NCBI GenBank assembly: GCA_902782905.1
Contig: CACZPB010000061.1
Coordinates: 1 to 10,339, forward strand
Direction: 5' to 3'
DNA length: 10,339 nucleotides
DNA from: an uncultured bacterium
GTDB taxonomy: Bacteria; Cyanobacteriota; Vampirovibrionia; Gastranaerophilales; Gastranaerophilaceae
The position numbers and the translations under genes are program-made. The notes under the pieces were generated by a model. It ran no database searches and was not told the origin of the DNA. It was given only the letters and a program-made list of their open reading frames with translations. Shown piece by piece: positions 1 through 7,800 of the stretch (positions are counted from its first letter, which is position 1; the number at the start of each line of letters is the position of its first letter).

Positions 1-72
1 GAACGACGAGGCTCGAACTCGCGACCTCATGCGTGACAGGCATGCGCTCTAACCAAACTGAGCTACGCTCCC
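1..72 (-). tRNA. tRNA-Asp (anticodon GTC), 3' end cut by window edge
   Basis: Read on the minus strand from 72, the sequence folds as a tRNA. The acceptor 5' strand is GGGAGCG, followed by a D arm closed by GCTC/GAGC. The anticodon stem CATGC/GCATG encloses loop CTGTCAC, giving anticodon GTC (plus-strand positions 35-37). The T arm GCGAG/CTCGT encloses loop TTCGAGC. The 3' acceptor strand begins CGTTC and stops at base 1, so only its last two paired bases, the discriminator base and any encoded CCA lie outside. GTC reads aspartate codons GAC and GAU. The gene is transcribed away from zupT. Confidence 0.96.
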
Positions 73-117
73 ATATTTAATTGTCATCTGCGGTTTTGTT
101 TTACTAACCACTCTTTG

Positions 118-146
118 AATATAACTTGCTAAAAAATTTTTGTAAA
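118..146 (-). promoter_or_regulatory. Promoter for tRNA-Asp
   Basis: On the minus strand, TTTACA (146-141, five of six matches to the sigma-70-type -35) is followed after exactly 17 bases by TATATT (123-118, five of six matches to the -10). The expected start is near 111, giving a leader of about 39 bases before the mature tRNA at 72, to be trimmed by 5' processing. This is the best two-box promoter in the left part of the window. Confidence 0.7.
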
Positions 147-165
147 GGGGTTAAAAAATTTTTTT

Positions 166-200
166 TATGATATTATTATTTCGTAAGGAAACAAATAGCA
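166..200 (+). promoter_or_regulatory. zupT upstream region: possible -10 and ribosome binding site
   Basis: TAAGGA at 184-189 is a good Shine-Dalgarno sequence, 11 bases before the ATG at 201, and supports that start. An AT-rich TATGAT at 166-171 could be a -10, but I see no convincing -35 at the right distance. The region 140-146 is already used by the opposing tRNA promoter. I see no recognisable metal-regulator operator. Confidence 0.4.
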
Positions 201-1010
201 ATGTTAGAACACTGGCAGATACCTCTTTTAATGACTTTTTTAGCCGGATTTGCAACTGTAATCGGCGGCTTTATTACATTCTTTGTTCACAAAAATAACC
301 TTAAAATTTTATCTTTAGGTTTAGGGTTCTCTGCAGGTGTCATGATTTTTGTTTCCCTAACTGAAATTTTAGATACGGCTCAAGGACTTTTGCAATCTTA
401 TTATCCTGTTAAATATCATTGGCTTTTATTTTTGGGTTTTATAACAGGTGTCGTCATAGCTAAACTTATTGATGAATTTATCCCCGACCATGTCGAAGAA
501 GATGATTTTGATGATGATTGTGCTCTAGCAGACGAGCATTGTAAAAGAAAACACAGAATAAAGCGAGCAGGTCTTTTAACAGCGATTGCCATTGCAATCC
601 ATAACTTCCCCGAAGGTTTAGGAACTTTCCTTGTCTCATCTCAAAATGTTGCTCTCGGTGCTTCTGTTGCAATTGCAATTGCACTTCATAACATCCCTGA
701 AGGTATTGCTGTTGCACTTCCTATATACCATGCTACAGGTAAGAAACGCAAAGCTATTTGGTATTCTTTTTGGACAGGTATAACAGAACCGATTGGTGCT
801 ATCATCGGGCTTGGGCTTCTTAATTGGTTCTTACCGGAAGCTTTTATCGGATTTTTATTAATTGCCGTTGTTGGAATCATGATATACATTTCTTTTGATA
901 CGCTCCTACCGCTTTCTCACGAATACGGTGACTGGCACTACGCAATCACAGGTGTTATGTCAGGTATCATAATCATTTGGGCAAGTTTATTATTACTTAA
1001 CGGATATTAA
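201..1010 (+). CDS. zupT: ZIP-family divalent metal transporter, ZupT type
   Basis: This is an inner-membrane importer of zinc and possibly iron, manganese or other divalent ions. The 269 residues are close to the usual ZupT length of about 260. The sequence shows the paired ZIP signatures HNFPEG (134-139) and HNIPEG (163-168) in successive membrane helices, whose His, Asn and Glu line the metal path. A further helix carries Glu196 in a GITEPIGA context that matches the ZupT pattern. About eight hydrophobic segments are visible (roughly 7-29, 36-58, 73-92, 123-145, 150-176, 186-209, 213-234, 246-266). The cytosolic loop at about 91-119 is rich in Asp, Glu, His and Cys, as expected for a metal-collecting loop. 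The start at 201 is backed by TAAGGA upstream. The gene stands alone, divergent from tRNA-Asp, and its stop overlaps the stop of the convergent gene. Family assignment is firm; the metal specificity is not readable. Confidence 0.93.
   Translation: MLEHWQIPLLMTFLAGFATVIGGFITFFVHKNNLKILSLGLGFSAGVMIFVSLTEILDTAQGLLQSYYPVKYHWLLFLGFITGVVIAKLIDEFIPDHVEEDDFDDDCALADEHCKRKHRIKRAGLLTAIAIAIHNFPEGLGTFLVSSQNVALGASVAIAIALHNIPEGIAVALPIYHATGKKRKAIWYSFWTGITEPIGAIIGLGLLNWFLPEAFIGFLLIAVVGIMIYISFDTLLPLSHEYGDWHYAITGVMSGIIIIWASLLLLNGY
1007..1010. other. Overlapping convergent stop codons (TTAA)
   Basis: The plus-strand stop TAA of zupT occupies 1008-1010 and the minus-strand stop TAA of the small helical gene occupies 1007-1009, so one TTAA palindrome ends both genes. 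There is no room for a terminator between them; each transcript must run into the other gene as antisense. Confidence 0.9.
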
Positions 1011-1357
1011 ACTAATTTTTCAAAACTTAGTTTTTCTTGAGATTGAATAGCTTTTTGTATTTTAAGCCTATGTACTTTGGTTTCTTTTATTTTATCTCTT
1101 AAGCTATTTATGGTAGCTTGAACATACTTGCAATAAGCTTTATAATTGCGTTCTTGTATATCACTTGTTCTTTTTTTTGAAGTATGTAGCGAAGAATATT
1201 CATACATGTTACATTCCAAATCTGTTATTTGCTTTTGTAGGCTTGCTATATGTTCTTTATCACTTTCTGTAAGTTTCAATAAAATTCCTTTATATTTTGA
1301 TAAAGGTAAATATCCGCTGAAATTTAGTGATTGATTGTTTACAAAATTAATGTGCAT
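1007..1357 (-). CDS. Small helical/coiled-coil protein of unknown function
   Basis: I do not recognise this 116-residue protein. It is real rather than a shadow: it has its own GGAG Shine-Dalgarno (1366-1363) five bases before the ATG, and no competing gene overlaps it. Residues 1-25 are polar and aromatic (NFSGYLPL near 12-19). From about 28 to 112 the chain is charged, rich in Lys, Glu, Gln and Ile/Leu at heptad-like spacing, and lacks Pro and nearly lacks Gly, so it is probably one long helix or a helical hairpin with coiled-coil character. There is no signal peptide or membrane segment; it should be cytosolic. It is divergent from pfp across about 100 bp and converges on zupT, sharing the TTAA stop. 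It could be a structural, adaptor or regulatory coiled coil; the sequence gives no basis for choosing. Confidence 0.72.
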   Translation of the reverse strand: MHINFVNNQSLNFSGYLPLSKYKGILLKLTESDKEHIASLQKQITDLECNMYEYSSLHTSKKRTSDIQERNYKAYCKYVQATINSLRDKIKETKVHRLKIQKAIQSQEKLSFEKLV

Positions 1358-1414
1358 AATATCTCCTTTTTTTTACTAAAACAAGTAAAAATATTTTTTG
1401 CTTTTGTGTTAAAC

Positions 1415-1451
1415 TGTAATCAAACATCGTTGGGTTTAATATAAGAAAGGA
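1415..1451 (+). promoter_or_regulatory. pfp -10 candidate and ribosome binding site
   Basis: TGTAAT at 1415-1420 is a plausible -10. Its context (ACTGTAATCAA) is almost the same as the -10 context of the large gene at 4815-4820 (ACTATAATCAA). No good -35 is visible 16-18 bases upstream. AAGGA at 1447-1451 lies eight bases before the ATG at 1460 and fixes the start of pfp. A start of transcription near 1427 would give a leader of about 33 bases. Confidence 0.4.
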
Positions 1452-1459
1452 AAACTTTT

Positions 1460-3139
1460 ATGACAAATCTATCACCATTACAAGTTGAAAGACTTAAATA
1501 CCAGCCAAAATTACCTTCATCATTAGCTTCAGGTATCAACCACCTTCAATCAATCGAAGGTTCTGCAACTCAATCAGTTGCTAACCAAGATGAAATCAAG
1601 GCTTTATTTAAAAATACTTATGGAAAACCAACAGTAACTTTCCAAACTACTACAGAATCATCTTCAAGCAGTTTGAGAAATGTTGGTGTAATACTATCCG
1701 GTGGTCAAGCTCCGGGTGGACACAATGTTATTGCAGGTTTATATGATGCTTTAAAACAAGCTAATCCTTCAAACAATTTGTACGGATTCTTAGGCGGTCC
1801 AAGCGGTATTATTGAAGGCAAGTATGTAGAATTCAACGATGAATTTATCAATGACTACCGCAACACAGGCGGTTTCGACATCATAGGTTCCGGCAGAACA
1901 AAATTGGAAACAGAAGAACAATTCCAATCTGCTTGGGAAGTTTGCAAAAAGTTAAACATTTCTGCTGTTGTAATAATAGGCGGCGATGATTCTAACACTA
2001 ACGCAGCACTACTTGCTGAATGGTTTGTTGCGCATAACGCGGGTATTCAAGTTATCGGCTGCCCAAAAACAATTGACGGTGACTTAAAGAACGAGCAAAT
2101 CGAAATCTCATTCGGTTTTGATACTGCAACAAAAACTTACGGTGAATTAATCGGCAATATCGAAAGAGACGCAAATTCTGCTAAGAAATATTGGCACTTT
2201 GTTAAAATCATGGGAAGAAGCGCATCTCACGTTGCTCTGGAAGCGGCTTTACAGACTCAGCCAAACATTACATTAATCTCTGAAGAAGTAGAACAAAGAA
2301 AAATGTCTCTTTCTTCTATCATAGATTACATGACAGATATTATCGTTCGTCGTTCACAAATGGGTAAAAACTTTGGTATTGCAGTTATCCCTGAAGGTTT
2401 GATAGAGTTTGTTCCTGAGCTTAAGTCAATGATTGCAAACTTGAATGACATTATGCCGTCTTTGGAAAAAGACAGCAAATACTCAAACGGAACAGATGCC
2501 GAAAAAATCGCTATTATTGAAAACTCTCTTTCAAGCGAAAATTCTTCAGTATTCAAATCACTTCCGGCTTTAATTAAATCTCAATTATTGATGGATAGAG
2601 ACCCTCACGGTAATGTTCAAGTATCAAAGATTGAAACAGAAAAACTTCTTATCTCTATGATAGAAGCAAAACTTGCAGAACTTAAAAAAGCCGGCAAATA
2701 CACTGGCAAGTTCTCAACTCAATCACACTTCTTCGGATATGAAGGAAGATGTGCTTTCCCTTCAAACTTTGATGCAGATTATTGCTACTCACTTGGTTTT
2801 AATGCTTTTGCATTAATCAATTTCGGTTTAACAGGTTACCTTTCATCAGTAAGAAACTTGACAGAACCTGCAAATGATTGGATTGCAGGCGGTGTTCCTC
2901 TTACAATGATGATGAATATGGAAAGAAGACACGGCGAAATGAAGCCTGTTATCAAGAAAGCTCTTGTTGAACTTGATGGTCCCGTTTTCAAAAAATTGGA
3001 AGCAAACAGAGAAGATTGGGCACTAAATGACAGATATCTTTTCCCTGGAGCTATTCAATACTTTGGACCTTCAACTGTTTGTGATATTACAACAGTAACA
3101 TTACAGCTTGAAAGCCAAGCAAAGCTTGCTTCTGTATAG
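1460..3139 (+). CDS. pfp: Pyrophosphate--fructose 6-phosphate 1-phosphotransferase (long form)
   Basis: This cytosolic enzyme reversibly phosphorylates fructose 6-phosphate to fructose 1,6-bisphosphate with pyrophosphate instead of ATP, serving glycolysis and gluconeogenesis. The 559 residues match the long PPi-PFK group (plant beta-subunit, spirochaete and chlamydial type) rather than ATP-PFK of about 320. Diagnostic motifs are all present: LSGGQAPGGHN (79-89) for the phosphate donor site; GGDDS (174-178), whose second Asp177 replaces the Gly of ATP enzymes and blocks ATP; PKTIDGDL (202-209) with Lys203, the PPi-specific lysine, and catalytic Asp206; MGRSASH (251-257); PEG (311-313); and GYEGR (426-430) for the sugar phosphate. 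A helical insert lies at about 320-420, as is usual in long forms. No key residue is missing. It is monocistronic: AAGGA Shine-Dalgarno before, strong terminator after. The reversible enzyme suggests a pyrophosphate-saving central metabolism. Confidence 0.95.
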   Translation: MTNLSPLQVERLKYQPKLPSSLASGINHLQSIEGSATQSVANQDEIKALFKNTYGKPTVTFQTTTESSSSSLRNVGVILSGGQAPGGHNVIAGLYDALKQANPSNNLYGFLGGPSGIIEGKYVEFNDEFINDYRNTGGFDIIGSGRTKLETEEQFQSAWEVCKKLNISAVVIIGGDDSNTNAALLAEWFVAHNAGIQVIGCPKTIDGDLKNEQIEISFGFDTATKTYGELIGNIERDANSAKKYWHFVKIMGRSASHVALEAALQTQPNITLISEEVEQRKMSLSSIIDYMTDIIVRRSQMGKNFGIAVIPEGLIEFVPELKSMIANLNDIMPSLEKDSKYSNGTDAEKIAIIENSLSSENSSVFKSLPALIKSQLLMDRDPHGNVQVSKIETEKLLISMIEAKLAELKKAGKYTGKFSTQSHFFGYEGRCAFPSNFDADYCYSLGFNAFALINFGLTGYLSSVRNLTEPANDWIAGGVPLTMMMNMERRHGEMKPVIKKALVELDGPVFKKLEANREDWALNDRYLFPGAIQYFGPSTVCDITTVTLQLESQAKLASV

Positions 3140-3153
3140 GAAAACATATAGAA

Positions 3154-3187
3154 TAAAAAAAGACCGAAAATTTTTCGGTCTTTTTTT
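3154..3187. terminator. Bidirectional intrinsic terminator between pfp and the ZorB-like gene
   Basis: The palindrome AGACCGAAAA (3161-3170) / TTTTTCGGTCT (3171-3181) is flanked by an A-run on the left (3155-3160) and a T-run on the right (to 3187). It therefore forms a hairpin followed by a U-tract on either strand. It lies about 20 bases past the pfp stop (3139) and about 20 bases past the stop of the minus-strand gene (3202), so it ends both convergent transcripts. Confidence 0.92.
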
Positions 3188-3201
3188 ATTGAAAAAATTT
3201 T

Positions 3202-3864
3202 TTATTGAGAACTTTTTGCCCCCTTCATAACAAGCTTGAGTTCTACCCGTCTGCTTTTGTTGTAATCTTCTTTTCCGTTGATAAGTATGGGGCTTGAATA
3301 GCTTGCGCCTTCAACTACAATCATTTTTCTGAGTTTATTTCCGTGTGTTTTATTATACGGAGTATTTGTCATATAGTTTGCAACCGAATAAGCACGCTTT
3401 AGGCTTAAATCCATGTTTTTCATATACTGTTCGTCTGCCGAATACTGACCTTTATAAGTTTGAGAATCTGTATGACCTTGGATTATAATTTTGTCTAAAT
3501 TCTTGTTCATATATTCATTAGAAAAAAGTGAATTGAGATAAGCGGGAGAAAATTTGGAAAGATATGTTTTTCCTTTTTCAGAAAGTTCGTAGCTATTCAG
3601 ATCAAAAAGTTCCAAGTCTTGTATTTTTACAACTCCTGACGGTTCTACTTTTGCGTTAATTTGTTGGTCATTTAATGCTTTTTGAAGAGTTTCCGTTGCC
3701 TGTTTTTGTGCCATATTTTTTTGAACGTTATCAAAATAGTGTGCTAAATAAGAATAGAAAAACAGCACAATAAATACAAGCACAAGTGCAGTCATAAGGT
3801 CAGTCATTGTAACCCAAAATATGTTATTATCTCCTGTATTATCGCTTTTTGGTCTTATTCTCAT
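3202..3864 (-). CDS. MotB/OmpA-family stator protein, ZorB-like
   Basis: This is the predicted inner-membrane, peptidoglycan-anchored partner of the channel protein encoded just upstream. Of 220 residues, a short cytosolic N-terminus is followed by WVTMTDLMT (17-25), where Asp22 sits at the ion-carrying position of MotB/ZorB/ExbD proteins. A single membrane helix follows (about 23-41), then a charged linker with coiled-coil character (42-70). The C-terminal OmpA-like domain starts near 74: LFDLNSYELSEKG (86-98), IIIQGHTDS (126-134), the LSLKRAYSVANYM helix (153-165) and YNKSRRVEL (201-209), matching the peptidoglycan-binding Asp and Arg positions. It is 220 residues, compact as for ZorB and shorter than typical flagellar MotB. 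A GGAG Shine-Dalgarno (3873-3870) abuts the upstream gene's stop, so the two are translated as a unit. Flagellar MotB is an alternative, but the partner and the neighbourhood do not support it. Confidence 0.85.
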   Translation of the reverse strand: MRIRPKSDNTGDNNIFWVTMTDLMTALVLVFIVLFFYSYLAHYFDNVQKNMAQKQATETLQKALNDQQINAKVEPSGVVKIQDLELFDLNSYELSEKGKTYLSKFSPAYLNSLFSNEYMNKNLDKIIIQGHTDSQTYKGQYSADEQYMKNMDLSLKRAYSVANYMTNTPYNKTHGNKLRKMIVVEGASYSSPILINGKEDYNKSRRVELKLVMKGAKSSQ

Positions 3865-3875
3865 TTTTTCTCCGA

Positions 3876-4763
3876 TTAGAATAATTTGTCTACAACATCC
3901 CCGCTGCCGCCGTTTTTGCTTATACTTTCGTTAAGCTTATTAAGGCTATACAAAATATTTTCCAAATATGGTGTTGTTGTCTCACCAATAGTTTTTGATA
4001 TGGATTTTGCAAAATCTTCAGGCAGTGTTTTTAAAAACTTTTCATTTACGGCGTTTTGAATTTTTGCTTCTTTTACAATATCTATAAGGAATTTTTCGCT
4101 TGTAACGACATCAAAGAGTCTTATGAATTCTTTTTGTATTGCGAGGTAGTATTGTTTGCACATTCTATTGTACAGAATTTTTTCTATAAACATAAACAAA
4201 AGTGAAAAACCAACTGCAAAAACAGAACATAAAGCTGCAATTTGTATGTTTGTAATCAAACCGTTCAGAGAAGCTCCTATATTTGCTTCATCGGAGAAAT
4301 TAACGGAAGTAAATGCAATTGCCATTTTTAAAAATGTAAAAAACGGTCCAAGTCCGGTTAAAAGAGTTGGCATTATTTGAATGAATTTATTGTTAATCTT
4401 TGAAAAAACTAAAGTTTCTTCATTAAAAAAGTACGAAGCATCAACTGTTAAATATATATCAGAAAAATTTTCACCTGTATTATTGGAATTCTGTGAAGCT
4501 ACAAAAAGTTTTTCTGGGAAAATAAGTGCTTTTTTAAAATCTTCCCAAATTGTTGATGTGTAGTTGTTGTTTGTCATAAAACTATCAATTTCTTTAAATC
4601 GGTATGAAAGTTCTTTTCTTTCTATAGATTTTAAATATTGGTATACACCGTTTAGATTTTTATTTACTGAACTGTAGTTTTTGATTATGAAAAAGATAAA
4701 ACACAAAAATGCAGCTGTAATAATGATTATAGCAGGCTCAATTATTATATTAATAAAGTTCAT
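3876..4763 (-). CDS. MotA/TolQ/ExbB-family ion-channel protein, ZorA-like with short tail
   Basis: This is the predicted channel subunit of an ion-driven stator with the MotB/ZorB-like protein 11 bp downstream. Of 295 residues there are three hydrophobic helices: about 7-28, 128-152 and 171-195. The pattern LLTGLGPFFTFL (134-145), then a short linker, LNGLITNI (166-173) and a third helix ending in a Phe/Leu-rich stretch and FIEK, is the arrangement seen in ZorA and ExbB/TolQ channels. Between helices 1 and 2 lies a 100-residue cytosolic domain. The C-terminal tail (about 196-295) is helical and only about 100 residues long, whereas ZorA of characterised Zorya systems is a roughly 700-residue protein with a very long cytosolic tail. 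At the channel-facing Thr/Ser region this protein has Cys179-Ser180. The start is supported by GAGGGGG (4780-4774) about ten bases upstream. Subfamily is inferred; the broad family is secure. Confidence 0.8.
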   Translation of the reverse strand: MNFINIIIEPAIIIITAAFLCFIFFIIKNYSSVNKNLNGVYQYLKSIERKELSYRFKEIDSFMTNNNYTSTIWEDFKKALIFPEKLFVASQNSNNTGENFSDIYLTVDASYFFNEETLVFSKINNKFIQIMPTLLTGLGPFFTFLKMAIAFTSVNFSDEANIGASLNGLITNIQIAALCSVFAVGFSLLFMFIEKILYNRMCKQYYLAIQKEFIRLFDVVTSEKFLIDIVKEAKIQNAVNEKFLKTLPEDFAKSISKTIGETTTPYLENILYSLNKLNESISKNGGSGDVVDKLF

Positions 4764-4787
4764 ACAAAAAGTTCCCCCTCTTTATGA

Positions 4788-4796
4788 AGTATAGCA
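4788..4796 (-). promoter_or_regulatory. Extended -10 promoter for the stator operon
   Basis: On the minus strand the sequence reads TGCTATACT (4796-4788), an extended -10 (TGN plus TATACT). The -35 position 17 bases upstream has only TAGTCT (4816-4811), a weak match, which is typical where the TG extension compensates. Transcription would start near 4781, leaving a short leader of about 17 bases that holds the GAGGGGG ribosome binding site. Confidence 0.55.
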
Positions 4797-4814
4797 TAAT
4801 ACATAATTTTAGAC

Positions 4815-4828
4815 TATAATCAATTCTA
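4815..4828 (+). promoter_or_regulatory. Consensus -10 of the large gene, placing the mRNA start at the ATG
   Basis: A perfect TATAAT occupies 4815-4820. The ATG begins at 4828, seven bases after the box, where transcription should start. There is no Shine-Dalgarno sequence between the box and the ATG, unlike every other complete gene here, so the message looks leaderless. The -35 region (4792-4797, TAGCAT) is weak and lies on top of the opposing promoter's -10. Confidence 0.55.
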
Positions 4829-7800
4829 TGGAATGCTCAAAATGCCATAAAAATATACCTGATAATATAGAAAGCTGTCCGCATTGTCACAAGGTTTTTG
4901 CCCTAGTATGTCCTAATTGTCATACACTCGGACAAAATTCAGTTTGCTCGGAATGCGGATATATAATTCTTGAAAAATGTTCAAAATGCGGGAGGATGAT
5001 TTCGACTTCTGCAAAGAAATGTAAATGCGGATTTTCCGTTAAAACCAGTGTTGCGTATCAAGAGTGTGAGAGTGATGAGTTTGCATCTATAAATATAAAA
5101 TTTGGCGGGTTAAACTCAATTAGGCGAGTGCTTGCGTCAAATGAATTGTATACCAAGTTTTTAATAAAACTGACTAACGTCTTAAAAGCACAATTAAAAA
5201 ATATTGACGGACGAATTATCAAATACGGGGATGAATATGTAATTAACTTAAACAAAGAACTTTCATTTCCCACTTCTGCGGATAAGGCTATGCGATATGC
5301 AATTAAAATAGCCAATGGTTTTTCTGAGCTTAATAAAAATATATTGGAAGAATTAAACGTTCCTCTTAAACTAACAATTACAGTATCAAAGAAAAATGCA
5401 GAAGAATTGCTTGTTAATAAGACAAAGGAAAGTAAAGTAAAACTCTTGAATATCAAAAAAGACGAACCAAAATATTACAAGAGTATGCAAATTATACTTG
5501 ATCAATATGTTCAGGATTGTGTCTCAAAAAATTATAAGACGGATTCTCTTTATTCTATAGATATAGATGGTGAGTCTCTTATGTTATATGAAGTTGTTTT
5601 GCATAATTATATTATTCCGCCGAACAATAGTACAGAGGATATAAAAACTGAAATAAAAAATAACAATGTTAAAAAAAGTTCAGTAAGAGAAAAGAAAGAA
5701 GATTTGTTCGGATTTAAGGTCTTTGATATAAATTCAAAATGCAAATTCGAAAAAACGACAGCTAATGAAGTGTTTTCTTTGTTAAATAGTAATATTATAA
5801 TTGCATTAAAAACAGAAAGTGATAATAAAATAAATACTTCTGAACTTATACGCTATTATGAATCACAAGGACAAAAACCTCTGTATGTTGCCTGTACAGA
5901 ATCAACCGGTTGCAGACCCTGGGGTGTATTTGAAACAATTTTTCGAGAGTATTACGATATTTCTTCCCATAGCGGTTTTGTAAGTTCAACTTTTGATCCA
6001 AAACCTTTTGCAGCGATTAAAAATTTTTTAAAGGGGTTTGCAAAAAAAGCTGCAACACCGGAGGATGCGCGCTATGCTTATATGGAAGAATTCGGCAATT
6101 TTCTGGCGTCCTTAAAGGATTGTGTTATAATCATTGACGGGTTTGAAAATATAGATGATACAACATTGCAAACTCTGTCAATATATTTTGACAGATTTAA
6201 GAAAGTAAACGTTAAGTTTCTTTTTGTTACAAATAACGAAGTTTCGGTTCATTCAAAGTTTAAAGGTCTTTTAAGAACTCCTCTCTATACGGAAATATCC
6301 GTTGTAGACTCTGCTGTTGACTCACTGATTTCAAACATAAAAGAAGATGCAACTGATTTTATACAATCTTTTTATTATGAAAAAATATGTGAAAATTATT
6401 GCGGTTCCAAACTATATTTCGATAACGCGATAGAGTTTTTAAAAGAAAAAGACGTGCTTATAAGTTTTGAAAATAAGCTGCTTATAAAAAACAATAATTC
6501 AGTAATATTGCCATCTGATTTGAAAAGTCTCTTAAGAGCTCGGCTAAAAAATTTGGCACAAAGTCCCGATGCTTCAATGATACTTGCATACTCATATTTT
6601 TTAGGTGAAAGGCTCGATTTGACTCTTTTAAAAACGCTGGGTATAAAAGATTTTGAACAAAATTTAAAATTGTTGACAGATAAAGATTTTGCATACATTA
6701 AAAACAATATTTTGCACATAAATAATTATACAATTTTGAAGCCTGTAATATCAGAATCGTTGAAAAAAGAGGCTCAGGAATATGTGTGCAAAACAATTCT
6801 TGCAAAGGTATCAAAAGGTCTTGACAATACAACTCTCGCAATTCTTTTTGGTAATTTATCTATGTTTAAAGAACAGTACATGATCCTTTGGAAAAATTCA
6901 CAGTTTGCGATGGCTGTAGGTGATTTTGACGCATATTTGAAAAATTGTTTGGCATCTCTCTCTATAGTGGAACATGTGGGTAAAAAGATTTCTGAAGAAG
7001 AAATAGAAGCCAATAAGAAGGAAGTTTTTCAGAACATTCTTATGAGTTTATACAGGTATTCTCCTGAGAAAATATATTCTATAGAGAATGTTTTGCTCGT
7101 TGATGCAATAAACAAAAATGATGATGAACAAATTGTAAAACTCTCTAATATGATGCTACAAGGAGCATTGATTTCTTCTAATTACTCTGAAGCTCGTACG
7201 CTAATGCATAATATACTGACAAGAATTCCTAATCCAACACTCATAGTAAACGGAGTTGTTAATACAAAATTTCTTTTATTATCATTAATAAATATAGAAA
7301 TATTGTTTAATATAGGAAAATACAAAGAGTGTATAGAGATAGCAGAAGATTTGCTAAAAATCATAAAGCCGGATAATATAGAAAAAATAAAACCGGTCAA
7401 TTTTTCAGTCAATCTTTTTGTTTCTCACATGCTTGAAACATTCAGGCTGGCAGCATTCGCAAAGCTTATTACAGCTTCGGAAGATTTAGATGAATTTTTT
7501 GATAAAATACATGCTTCATTTGACACAGAACTTCCTGATAAGGATAGCGTGCTAGCAATTAGAGATTATATTGCGGGAAAAGAATTTGCTCCATCAAACA
7601 TAGAGGAAGCAACTCCGTTTACAAAAATAATCTATCTGATATTGCAGGAACTGTCATTACACGCTCACGACAGTAAAACATTTGCTCAGAATATATATCA
7701 GGCAAAACTGCTGGCAGCAGATATTCATCAAACCCAGCTGGAACTTTTTTGCGATTTGTTGATAGCCAATTCTTATGCAAAAATGAATATTCCTGTAAAG

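Noticed and set aside
3202..4763. Flagellar MotA/MotB
   Set aside because: The channel protein lacks the four-helix MotA layout and no flagellar or chemotaxis gene is nearby.
5080..5610. An active adenylate or guanylate cyclase
   Set aside because: The first metal-binding Asp is missing from its strand; only the fold pattern and one Asp are seen.
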